DNA of 64,000 nt, taken from positions 97,959-161,958 of the forward strand of contig NZ_JAOWLC010000010.1 in NCBI RefSeq assembly GCF_025751535.1, written 5' to 3'. The position numbers were made by a program, and so were the translations under genes. The DNA is from Lentibacter sp. XHP0401. GTDB lineage: Bacteria > Pseudomonadota > Alphaproteobacteria > Rhodobacterales > Rhodobacteraceae. Positions 47,517 to 55,221 of the stretch are shown here, in pieces (position 1 is the first letter of the stretch; each line of letters starts with the position of its first letter). The notes beneath the pieces were generated by a model, which saw only the letters and a list, made by a program, of their open reading frames with translations, made no database searches and was not told the origin of the DNA.

Positions 47517-47545
47517 GTGCACGCATGGTGCACGGGCTGTGCACG
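47517..47545. repeat. three GTGCACG units phased at 11 bases
   Basis: The 7-mer GTGCACG starts at 47517, 47528 and 47539, an exact 11-base period, with different bases between the units. GTGCAC is itself a palindrome, so the block offers three identical sites on one face of the helix. It lies about 75-105 bases 3' of the argS stop and 185 bases 3' of trxB. Confidence 0.65.
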
Positions 47546-47622
47546 CATATCACCCCCCTGGAATCAGAGGGGCCGTCCAATCATTAACCCGTCAGAAGAC
47601 TTGCCAAATAAACTGGCCCGCC

Positions 47623-49356
47623 TCACATCTTCGCAGGCACTTCGATCCCCAGTAGTCTGAGGCCGAGTTCAAGCTGCCCCTTCGCCGCCACCAGCAACCC
47701 AAGATGCGACGCGGCCACTTTTGCATCCACACCATCCGCCAAAACACGGTTGGACTGGTAAAAAGAGTTTGTCGCATTGGCAAGGTTATAAACATGCATC
47801 GCCATGTTGCTCGGCTTGCGGGTTTCCACAGAGCGGGCGAGTTTCGCGGGGAACTCGTCAAGTGTCAGTACCAGCGCGCGTGCACCGTCGCTCACCTCGT
47901 CAAATGCCGCAGGCTCAAGCCCCGCCACACGGGCGTTTTCCATCAGGGAGGCGATCCGCACGCAGGTGTATTGGATATATGGGCCCGTCTTGCCTTCAAA
48001 CTGCAAAAACTGATCCATATCAAATATATAGTTGCTTTCACGGTCATGCGACAGCTCACCGAACTTGATCGCTGCAATGGCAATTTGCTCGGCGGTTTTC
48101 TCAAGTTCAGCGCCGTCAAGCTTGCCCATCTCTTCCAGCCGCGCGCGCGCCGCCGCGTGCATTTCTTCCATGAGATCATGCAGCCGCATCACTCCGCCTT
48201 CACGGGTTTTAAAGGGCTTGCCATCCGTGCCGTTGACTGTGCCAAAAGCAGTGTGCTCGAGCTTCGTGTTGCCCAAGAGGCCGGTCTTTTCCATGCCAAG
48301 GAAAACCTGCTGAAAGTGCATTTTCTGGCGCGCATCAACCACATAAAGGATGTAATCGGGTTTATCATGCTCAAGGCGGTCCACAATGGTCGCAAGGTCA
48401 GTCGCGCCGTAACCATAGCCGCCGTTGGAATTGCGCAGCATCAGCGGAGGAAGCTTCTTATCTTCTTGTAAATGAACAACAATCGCACCTTCCGACAGTT
48501 CCGCCGCGCCACTGTCTTCGAGACTTTTGACAAGCGGTCCAAGCATTTCCTGATAGCGGCTCTCGCCATAAAAATAGGTAAACTCACACCCCAGACGGTT
48601 ATAATCACGCCGCAAGCTATTGATGCTCACATCGACAATCCGCTGCCACAAACGCATGTAGCGCGCATCTCCCGCCTGAAGCGCCGAGGTCGCCACACGG
48701 GCCTTCTCGCGGAAGGCTTCATCCGCCTTTGATTTGGCCGAAGCCGCAGGATACCACTCCTGCAAATCAAGCATGGTAATCGGCGCTTTTACGTCATCTT
48801 CAAAGAGGTCCGGCCGCACCTCTTCGATTTGGGTGATAAGCTGCCCAAGCTGCAATCCCCAATCGCCCAGATGCACATCGCTCACAACATCATGGCCGGA
48901 AAATTCCAGGAGGTTGATCAGCCCGTGGCCCACAATCGCCGAGCGCAAATGCCCCACGTGCATCTCCTTGGCGAGGTTCGGTCCGCCATAATCCACCATG
49001 TATTTCGCCGGCTCATCTGTGGCCGCAAGAGCCCTCGGGTCTGCCGCAGAGGCGGCCACCAGCGCCCGCAGAGCCTCATCCGTCGCTTTGAAGTTCAGAA
49101 AGCCGGGCTTCACAAAGTCAGCCTCGAAAAGCCCTTCCAGATCAAGCGCTTCCATAACGGAGGCGCCCGCATCCATCGGGTTCATTTTCCGGCTTTTGGC
49201 CACGCCCATCAACCCGTTGCACTGAAAATCCGCAAGATCAGGGCGGTCCGACACCCGCACACCTGCAAACTTTCTATCATACCCCGCGCGTTCAAATGCG
49301 GCGTTCACCATCTGTTGCAGCGTCTCGATCAGGGTCTTTTGCACAGAGCTTGTCAT
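47623..49356 (-). CDS. argS: arginyl-tRNA synthetase (E. coli-type)
   Basis: ArgS charges tRNA-Arg. The 577-residue protein has the N-terminal additional domain with DRPDLADFQCNGLMGVAKSR (37-56), the HIGH box HVGH at 133-136 in AKEMHVGHLRS, HLGDWGLQLGQLI, the DGKPFKTREGG segment that stands for KMSKS in this subtype, and a C-terminal anticodon-binding domain ending QLELGLRLLGIEVPAKM. Length and motifs match the E. coli type, not the form I know as usual in Rhodobacterales. It is divergent from the degenerate synthetase-like gene, 131 bases away. Confidence 0.95.
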   Translation of the reverse strand: MTSSVQKTLIETLQQMVNAAFERAGYDRKFAGVRVSDRPDLADFQCNGLMGVAKSRKMNPMDAGASVMEALDLEGLFEADFVKPGFLNFKATDEALRALVAASAADPRALAATDEPAKYMVDYGGPNLAKEMHVGHLRSAIVGHGLINLLEFSGHDVVSDVHLGDWGLQLGQLITQIEEVRPDLFEDDVKAPITMLDLQEWYPAASAKSKADEAFREKARVATSALQAGDARYMRLWQRIVDVSINSLRRDYNRLGCEFTYFYGESRYQEMLGPLVKSLEDSGAAELSEGAIVVHLQEDKKLPPLMLRNSNGGYGYGATDLATIVDRLEHDKPDYILYVVDARQKMHFQQVFLGMEKTGLLGNTKLEHTAFGTVNGTDGKPFKTREGGVMRLHDLMEEMHAAARARLEEMGKLDGAELEKTAEQIAIAAIKFGELSHDRESNYIFDMDQFLQFEGKTGPYIQYTCVRIASLMENARVAGLEPAAFDEVSDGARALVLTLDEFPAKLARSVETRKPSNMAMHVYNLANATNSFYQSNRVLADGVDAKVAASHLGLLVAAKGQLELGLRLLGIEVPAKM

Positions 49357-49487
49357 AGGGGTGTAGGCCTTCTTGGCAGAGGGTTATAAAGTCGGGCTTT
49401 GCATACCGAGCTTACGCGCCAAGGAAAAGGCCCAAATCTCGCGCACAAGGCTTCCCATAGGCTCGGCTTTGCTGTTATCAAATTCGC

Positions 49488-50663
49488 ATGAGCACCTCAA
49501 AGCCCCAGCGCATCAACGTCGAGTTTGTCTCGGCCTACCCGAGCCGCCCGCTGCGTGGAGAGGATGCCTACGCAGCCATCATAGGCGATGTGCTCGCCCG
49601 CATGGCAGCTGCGCTCGGCCACGAGGTCACCCGCGAATACTACGTCAACGATACCGGCCCGCAGGCCGATGCCTTGGCGCGCGGCGTCTACGCCCGCTGC
49701 CTCGCCCCTGCCGAGTTCGAACCCGACGAAATCACCGCCCTCGCGGCCACCGTGCGCAAAGGGCTGCCCGAGCACCTCTTTGCCGCGTCCGAAGCCGACT
49801 GGCTCACTCCCGTGCGCCGCGCCGCCGTCAATGCCGCCATGGCCAGTATACGCGTAGGACTCGCAGCTCTTGATGTGCACTTTGATACCTTCACTCACGA
49901 AAGCAGCTTGGAAACGCGCGGTAAGCTGGCGAAGCTCTTGAGCGACTTCGCTCAAAAAGACGCGCTCATGGACAGCTTGGGCACACTTGTCAGTGGCGCC
50001 CCCGAAAAACCCACAGGGCGGCTGATGCTCGACACCGCCTCGCGCGGCGATCTCCGCCCCCGCCCCCTCACTGATGCAAACGGCAGCTATACCTACTACG
50101 CAGGCGATCTGGCCTACCACTCCGACAAACTCGCACGCGGGTATGATCTTCTGATTGATGTGTTCCGCAAGGATCACTCAAGCTATGCTCCGGGCCTCGT
50201 GGCGGGTGTTGATCTGATGAGCGCCGGCAAAGCCCGCCTCTCGGTGTGTCTTATTGATCCTGTGCGTCCCGCCACAGGCGAAGAGCCTTCCCCCCGCGTG
50301 CCTTATGACAACGGCTTGCCCTCACTTGATGCGCTGCTGGACTTTTACGGCGCTCCACTCCTGCGCCGCCTGTTTCTGGCCCACGAGCCGGGCACCCCGC
50401 TAGAGCTGGTCTGCGACCCTGCCATCCGCGCAACTCTTGAGCGCGCCGCAGAGACCACCCGCGCAGCCTTTGAGCTGCCAGTGCAAGCCCGGGAGCCAAG
50501 CACCTCGGCAACCGAAGCACTCACAGCCGCCTTTGTCGCGCGCAGCCCGCATATGCTGATGGCCGCTGCCGATGATCTGGCCTCTGCCTGCCTCAAAGCC
50601 AATACGGCCTCACCACAAACCAAAGAAACCCTGTCGCGGATGCAAACCGCACTTGGACTATAG
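49488..50663 (+). CDS. arginyl-tRNA synthetase-like protein without HIGH and KMSKS motifs
   Basis: The 391-residue product aligns from its first residues with the catalytic core of the alphaproteobacterial type of ArgRS: RINVEFVSAYPSRP (8-21), VTREYYVND (47-55), GSYTYYAGDLAYHSDK (199-214), LLIDVF (221-226) then DHSSY (229-233). The HIGH box (HVGH in the family) is Arg-Gly-Glu-Asp at 23-26. The KMSKR position (about 267-272) reads PSPRVP, and the conserved GADHGGY has become RKDHSSY. The N-terminal domain of about 110 residues is missing and the C-terminal domain is shortened. The frame is intact with the same G/C-ending codons as its neighbours. It should not activate arginine; a regulatory, binding or new enzymatic role is possible. 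No clear ribosome-binding site precedes the ATG. Confidence 0.85.
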   Translation: MSTSKPQRINVEFVSAYPSRPLRGEDAYAAIIGDVLARMAAALGHEVTREYYVNDTGPQADALARGVYARCLAPAEFEPDEITALAATVRKGLPEHLFAASEADWLTPVRRAAVNAAMASIRVGLAALDVHFDTFTHESSLETRGKLAKLLSDFAQKDALMDSLGTLVSGAPEKPTGRLMLDTASRGDLRPRPLTDANGSYTYYAGDLAYHSDKLARGYDLLIDVFRKDHSSYAPGLVAGVDLMSAGKARLSVCLIDPVRPATGEEPSPRVPYDNGLPSLDALLDFYGAPLLRRLFLAHEPGTPLELVCDPAIRATLERAAETTRAAFELPVQAREPSTSATEALTAAFVARSPHMLMAAADDLASACLKANTASPQTKETLSRMQTALGL

Positions 50664-50677
50664 ATCGGAAACCTTCC

Positions 50678-51130
50678 ATGCCCGAGCTTACAATCCGCAA
50701 GATCACTGCTCAAGACCGCCCCGATTGGGACCGCATGTTCACGGCCTACCTGACCTTTTACGAGACATCGCGCCCCAAGGAGCTCTACGACTGCTCTTTC
50801 GCGCGGCTTCTCTCGGGGGAGGATAACGAATTCAAAGGCCTCATCGCGCTCAAAGACGGGCAGGCCATCGGCTTTACCCACTATCTTTACCACCGTCACA
50901 TGTGGTCTGTTGAAAATACCAGCTACTTGCAAGATCTCTATGTTGATCCTGAAATCAGAGGCACAGGCGCTGGCCGCGCGCTCATCGAGGCGGTGCATGA
51001 CGAGGCCACAAAAGCAGGCGCAAGTGGCGTCTACTGGCTCACGCAGGATTTCAATGAAACCGCCCGCAAGCTCTATGACCGTGTGGGGCAGCTCACACCG
51101 TTTATCCGCTACAACAAGCCCATCGGCTAA
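50678..51130 (+). CDS. GNAT-family N-acetyltransferase
   Basis: The 150-residue protein opens MPELTIRKITAQDRPDWDRMF and has the acetyl-CoA site DPEIRGTGAGRALIEAV (about 89-105) and the C-terminal LTQDFNETARKLYDRVG. This is a common GNAT subfamily without a known substrate. It starts 14 bases after the synthetase-like gene on the same strand, so the two are probably co-transcribed. Its stop is three bases from the convergent modC stop. Confidence 0.9.
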   Translation: MPELTIRKITAQDRPDWDRMFTAYLTFYETSRPKELYDCSFARLLSGEDNEFKGLIALKDGQAIGFTHYLYHRHMWSVENTSYLQDLYVDPEIRGTGAGRALIEAVHDEATKAGASGVYWLTQDFNETARKLYDRVGQLTPFIRYNKPIG

Positions 51131-51133
51131 AAC

Positions 51134-52216
51134 TCACCCGCCGACATCTTCCTGCGCAATCGAAACTGTTTTGACAATCGCATAGGCATCCACACCAAGG
51201 CCAAGGCCAAGCGCCTTGGCCGAGCGTCGCGTGATACGCGCCTGTATCTGCCCTGCCCCTGTCTCAAGCGCCACGATAGCGCCCGGCCCGTCACCCTCAC
51301 GCATCCCTGTAACCTTGGCTTGCAAAATGTTGAGCGCCGAAAGCCCCTCGGGTTTCTGACGCGCCAAAATCACATCACTCGCCGCGATCCGCACCCGCAA
51401 TCGCGCGCCGATATCATGCGCGACCTTGGGCAAAAACAGCGAAACACCCCCTGCGTTAAGCTCGGTCAGCCCGTCGGCATGATGGGTCACAACCACCGCG
51501 CTGATCATGGCTCCGACACCGCGCACACCACCGGGCACAAGATGCGGGTCTGCCAGAACTTCTGAAGGTGCACGCAAGCCCGAGGCCACGCCAGTCTCCA
51601 GCGTTACCACATGGTTGGCCAGCCGCCCAAGCTCACTCACCGAGTGAGTGACATACAGGATCGGCATGTTGCCTTCATCGCGCAGCCGCTCAAAATAGGG
51701 CAGAAGCTCGGCCTTGCGTGCACCATCCAGTGCCGCCAGCGGCTCATCGGCCAGAAGCACCTGTGGCCCGCTCAAAAGCGCGCGCCCAAGCGCCACACGT
51801 TGGGCCTCCCCGCCCGACAGCTTCGCAGGCCTACGCGCCAGAAGCCCACCAATACCAAGCAACTTAACAATGCGCTCGAATTCAGCCTCGCTTGGCGGAT
51901 TGGCGGCAAGCTTGCGCCCGTAGTTGAGATTGGCCTCCACGCTCAAATGCGGGAACAACCGCGCATCCTGAAACACATAGCCAACCCCGCGCTTGTGCAC
52001 AGGCTGGTTCACGCCCCTGGCTTGATCAAACAGCGCCTGCTCACCCAAAGCTATGCGCCCGGTGTCGGGCGTCACAAGTCCTGCAACCGCATTGATCAGC
52101 GTGGTTTTACCCGAGCCTGACGGTCCAAACAGCACAGTGATACCATCAGGCGCTTCAAACTGCGCCCGCAACTCCAGACCACTCATCGCCTTCACAATAT
52201 CAACCGACAGCCTCAT
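51134..52216 (-). CDS. modC: molybdate ABC transporter ATP-binding protein
   Basis: ModC powers molybdate uptake. The 360-residue protein has Walker A GPSGSGKTT (31-39), LSGGEAQRVALGRALL (signature), LLADEPLAALD (Walker B) and VTHSVSEL (His switch). The C-terminal TOBE/MOP domain (about 290-352) binds molybdate, with ARLRVRIAASDVILA. The start overlaps the modB stop by four bases. Confidence 0.95.
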   Translation of the reverse strand: MRLSVDIVKAMSGLELRAQFEAPDGITVLFGPSGSGKTTLINAVAGLVTPDTGRIALGEQALFDQARGVNQPVHKRGVGYVFQDARLFPHLSVEANLNYGRKLAANPPSEAEFERIVKLLGIGGLLARRPAKLSGGEAQRVALGRALLSGPQVLLADEPLAALDGARKAELLPYFERLRDEGNMPILYVTHSVSELGRLANHVVTLETGVASGLRAPSEVLADPHLVPGGVRGVGAMISAVVVTHHADGLTELNAGGVSLFLPKVAHDIGARLRVRIAASDVILARQKPEGLSALNILQAKVTGMREGDGPGAIVALETGAGQIQARITRRSAKALGLGLGVDAYAIVKTVSIAQEDVGG

Positions 52217-52905
52217 GCGCCCGCCACCCTACGCGCCATGCGCCGCGCCAGCCACTCCGACAGCAACAGCGCGCCCATCGCCACGACGATGGCAATAATC
52301 ACAAGCTTGCCCGCCGAGCTTTCACCCCCCGGCACCTGCAAGAAACTATAGACCGCCGAAGGCAGCGTCTGCGTCTCGCCGGGGATGTTTGAAACAAAGG
52401 TGATTGTCGCGCCGAATTCGCCCATCGCCTTGGCAAAACCAAGCACCGCGCCAGCCAAAACACCGGGCATTGCCATGGGCAAAGTCACGGTAAAAAATAC
52501 CCTCAAGCGCGAAGCACCGAGCGTCGCCGCCGCTGATTCAAACCGCATATCCACCGCCTCTATAGACAGCCTGATCGCCCGCACGGTCAGTGGCAACGCC
52601 ATGATAGCAGCCGCCAGAACAGCCCCTGTCCAGCGGAACGCGAGCGGCAGCCCCACAGCCTCAAGCACCTGCCCGCCGAGGCCCTGCGAGCCCAAAAACA
52701 TCAGCAGCAAATACCCCGTAACAACAGGCGGCAGGACCAGAGGCAAATGCACCACCCCGTTAAGCAGCCCATGCCCCCAGAACCGCCCCCGCGCCAGCGC
52801 ATAGGCCACCCCGATCGCGGGCGGAACGCTCAGCGCTGTCGCCCAAAACGCCACTTTGAGAGAAAGGGCAACCGCCTGCCATTCTTCTGGGCCAAGCCAA
52901 CTCAC
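52213..52905 (-). CDS. modB: molybdate ABC transporter permease
   Basis: The 230-residue membrane protein has five or six hydrophobic segments and the EAA loop (about residues 138-165: FESAAATLGASRLRVFFTVTLPMAMPG). It opens SWLGPEEWQAVALSLKVAF, the ModB start. I chose the GTG at 52905, which overlaps the modA stop in a GTGA; the frame is open 17 codons further, without similarity. Confidence 0.95.
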   Translation of the reverse strand: MSWLGPEEWQAVALSLKVAFWATALSVPPAIGVAYALARGRFWGHGLLNGVVHLPLVLPPVVTGYLLLMFLGSQGLGGQVLEAVGLPLAFRWTGAVLAAAIMALPLTVRAIRLSIEAVDMRFESAAATLGASRLRVFFTVTLPMAMPGVLAGAVLGFAKAMGEFGATITFVSNIPGETQTLPSAVYSFLQVPGGESSAGKLVIIAIVVAMGALLLSEWLARRMARRVAGA

Positions 52906-53657
52906 TCTGCCGCAGCCTCCAGTTTGATAAACCCTTGCGCACCCAACACAGACCATGCCGTATCACTCTGTAAAAACGTCAAAACCTCTGCTGCGGCTTC
53001 AGAGCCGCCAACAAGCGCGGCGGGGTAAACAATCGGACTGTGTGACTCTGACGGGAAACCCAGCAAAACCTGCACCTTGGGCTCGGCAACAGCATCGCTG
53101 CCATACACAACTCCGTAGCGCGCCTCGCCCATGGCCACCAGCGCAAGCGCCGCGCGCACGTTGTCTGTTTCCACAACCTGCGCCTTGAGCGCCTCCCAAA
53201 GGCCAAGTGACGTCAGCGCTTCGCGCCCGTATATCCCAGCAGGCACAGCTTGCGTCAGCCCCATGGCAATACGGCCCTCTCCAAAGCTGGCAGCATCTTC
53301 AAAATTCAGATCCGGCTCGGCTTCGCGACCAATAAACACCAAGCTATTGGCCAAAAGATCCAACCGGCTCGCCGCATCAATCTTTCCGCGCTCTTGTAAA
53401 TGGTCCATCCAACCAACATTGGCCGAGATAAAAATATCAGCAGGCGCACCCTGCTCAATCTGGCGCGCAAGCGTCGAAGACCCCGCAAAAACCAGTCGCA
53501 GTTCGTGGTCCGTTGCCGCCAAAATCTCGGGTTTCAAGTCATCCAGCGCCGTCTTGAGGCTCGCCGCCGCAAACACGGTCACACGCTCCGCCGCCGCAGC
53601 GCTTCCAAGCGCGACTGCCAGCAAAGCCCCCAAACTCCATTTGCCTGCCCAAGCCAT
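52902..53657 (-). CDS. modA: molybdate-binding periplasmic protein
   Basis: From the ATG at 53657 (AAAGGATTGG upstream) the 251-residue protein has a signal peptide (1-22, ending SAAAA) and opens its mature part with ERVTVFAAASLKTALDDL. The LVFAGSSTLARQIEQGAPADIFISAN segment carries the oxyanion ligands, and GEARYGVVYGSDA is typical. It is the first gene of modABC. A terminator of the upstream aminotransferase ends only 17 bases before the start codon. Confidence 0.95.
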   Translation of the reverse strand: MAWAGKWSLGALLAVALGSAAAAERVTVFAAASLKTALDDLKPEILAATDHELRLVFAGSSTLARQIEQGAPADIFISANVGWMDHLQERGKIDAASRLDLLANSLVFIGREAEPDLNFEDAASFGEGRIAMGLTQAVPAGIYGREALTSLGLWEALKAQVVETDNVRAALALVAMGEARYGVVYGSDAVAEPKVQVLLGFPSESHSPIVYPAALVGGSEAAAEVLTFLQSDTAWSVLGAQGFIKLEAAAE

Positions 53658-53674
53658 AACCAATCCTTTCCCAT

Positions 53675-53710
53675 AAAAAAAGCCCCGATGCTCTTTCAAA
53701 CATCGGGGCC
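53675..53710 (-). terminator. rho-independent terminator of the aminotransferase gene
   Basis: On the minus strand GCCCCGATG (53709-53701) pairs with CATCGGGGC (53690-53682) around a 10-base loop, and TTTTTTT (53681-53675) follows. It lies 22 bases after the aminotransferase stop and immediately before modA. Confidence 0.9.
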
Positions 53711-53731
53711 ATAATGTCAGAGCCTAATGCC

Positions 53732-55102
53732 TTAGCCCAGAACAGATTTTACCGCCTTGGCGGTCTTGCCGGCAACTTCGTCCGCCTCTTCGCGCGTGAG
53801 GCAGAAGGGCGGCGCAAAACCTAGGATGTCACCCTGTGGCATCGCACGGCCAATAACACCCTCCGCCAACAAAGCACCCGCAATCTGCGGACCGATCTTC
53901 TCGGAGGCATCAAAATAAACGCGACCGTCGCGCTCTTTCACAAACTCGACAGCACAGAGCATCCCCTCGCCGCGCACATCGCCGACATGGGCATGGTCCC
54001 CAAGCGCATCGGCCATGGCTTTGTTAAGGTATCCACCCATCTCTCCTGCATTCTGAACGAGGTTCAACTCGTCAATCAGCTTGAGGTTGGCAACACCTGC
54101 CGCCGCCCCGATGGGGTGCGCAGAGTATGTCCAGCCGTGTCCGATGGGGCCGTTTTCGTCCGTGCCCTGCTCAAGAACCGCCCACATCTTCTTGCTCACA
54201 ATCGAGCCCGAAAGCGGCGCATAGGCCGAAGTAAGACCCTTGGCGATGGTGATAAGATCAGGCTTCATGCCGTAATGCTCGGAGCCGAACATTGTGCCGA
54301 GGCGCCCAAAACCGGTGACAACTTCATCAGCCACAAGCAGAATGTCATGACGCTCCAGCACCTCCTGAATAGCGGCCCAGTAGCCTTCAGGCGGCGGCAC
54401 AATGCCTCCCGTGCCAAGCACAGGCTCACCGATAAAGGCCGCAATAGTGTCAGCCCCCTCGCGCTCGATCAGCGCTTCAAGTTCGGCCACGCAATGCGCA
54501 ACAAACTCGGCCTCGGACTGGTCAAGATTGTCACGGCGGAAATAATACGGCGCTTCGGTGTGCACCACCTGAGAGAGCGGCAAATCAAACTTCTTATGAA
54601 ACAGCTCAAGCCCCGTCAACGAGCCTGTCACAAGGCCCGAGCCGTGATAACCACGCCAGCGACTGATGATCTTTTTCTTCTCGGGGCGACCCAGAATATT
54701 GTTGTAATACCAGATCAGCTTCACGTTGGTTTCATTTGCATCAGAGCCGCCAAGACCAAAGTAAACCTTGCTCATATTCCCGGGCGCGCGGTCCAAGATC
54801 ATTTTGGAAAGCGTAATGCTCGCCTCGGTTCCGTGTCCCACGTAAGAGTGGTAGTAGGCCAGCTCCTTGGCCTGCGCCGCAATCGCTTCTGCAATCTCTT
54901 CGCGCCCGTAGCCGACGTTCACACAGTAAAGCCCTGCGAAAGCATCGAGCAGGCGGTTGCCGTCACGGTCTTCAATATGACAGCCCTTGGCCCCCGTTAT
55001 AATCCGCTGAGGCGTCACACCGCGGGCGAAGTCTGCCAAATGCGTTGAGGGATGGAAAAAATTCTCACGGTCCCACTGTTCAAGATGGTCGTTTTTAAGC
55101 AT
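53732..55102 (-). CDS. class III PLP-dependent aminotransferase, substrate unknown
   Basis: The 456-residue protein is an omega-amino-acid-type transaminase: YVGHGTEASITLSKMILDRAPG, RWRGYHGSG, LLVADEVVTGFGRLGTMFG (PLP aspartate) and the Schiff-base Lys288 in LITIAKGLTSAYAPLSG. I chose the ATG at 55102 (TAGGAG upstream, start MLKNDHLEQWDRENFFHPSTH); an ATG eight codons upstream is possible. The family includes putrescine-, taurine- and diaminobutyrate-pyruvate transaminases and I cannot choose among them. It is 119 bases downstream of the EutC-like gene and may belong to that pathway. A terminator follows. Confidence 0.9.
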   Translation of the reverse strand: MLKNDHLEQWDRENFFHPSTHLADFARGVTPQRIITGAKGCHIEDRDGNRLLDAFAGLYCVNVGYGREEIAEAIAAQAKELAYYHSYVGHGTEASITLSKMILDRAPGNMSKVYFGLGGSDANETNVKLIWYYNNILGRPEKKKIISRWRGYHGSGLVTGSLTGLELFHKKFDLPLSQVVHTEAPYYFRRDNLDQSEAEFVAHCVAELEALIEREGADTIAAFIGEPVLGTGGIVPPPEGYWAAIQEVLERHDILLVADEVVTGFGRLGTMFGSEHYGMKPDLITIAKGLTSAYAPLSGSIVSKKMWAVLEQGTDENGPIGHGWTYSAHPIGAAAGVANLKLIDELNLVQNAGEMGGYLNKAMADALGDHAHVGDVRGEGMLCAVEFVKERDGRVYFDASEKIGPQIAGALLAEGVIGRAMPQGDILGFAPPFCLTREEADEVAGKTAKAVKSVLG

Positions 55103-55221
55103 GGAAAATGCTCCTATAGTTGGCATCTCACCTTTATGCCGGAGCTCAGCGTGCAGATGGTTGGGTTAATGCGCGCCCCATCTCTGCCAAAAATGAACAC
55201 GTATTTCCAGAGGAAATTGCC

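Noticed and set aside
49488..50663. Treating the synthetase-like gene as an ordinary second argS or as a pseudogene
   Set aside because: The HIGH and KMSKS boxes are both gone, so ordinary charging is unlikely; the frame is intact and codon use is normal, so a broken gene is not supported by the sequence.
53657..53732. Molybdenum-cofactor riboswitch upstream of modA
   Set aside because: The gap is 74 bases and is filled by a simple terminator; there is no room for the aptamer.
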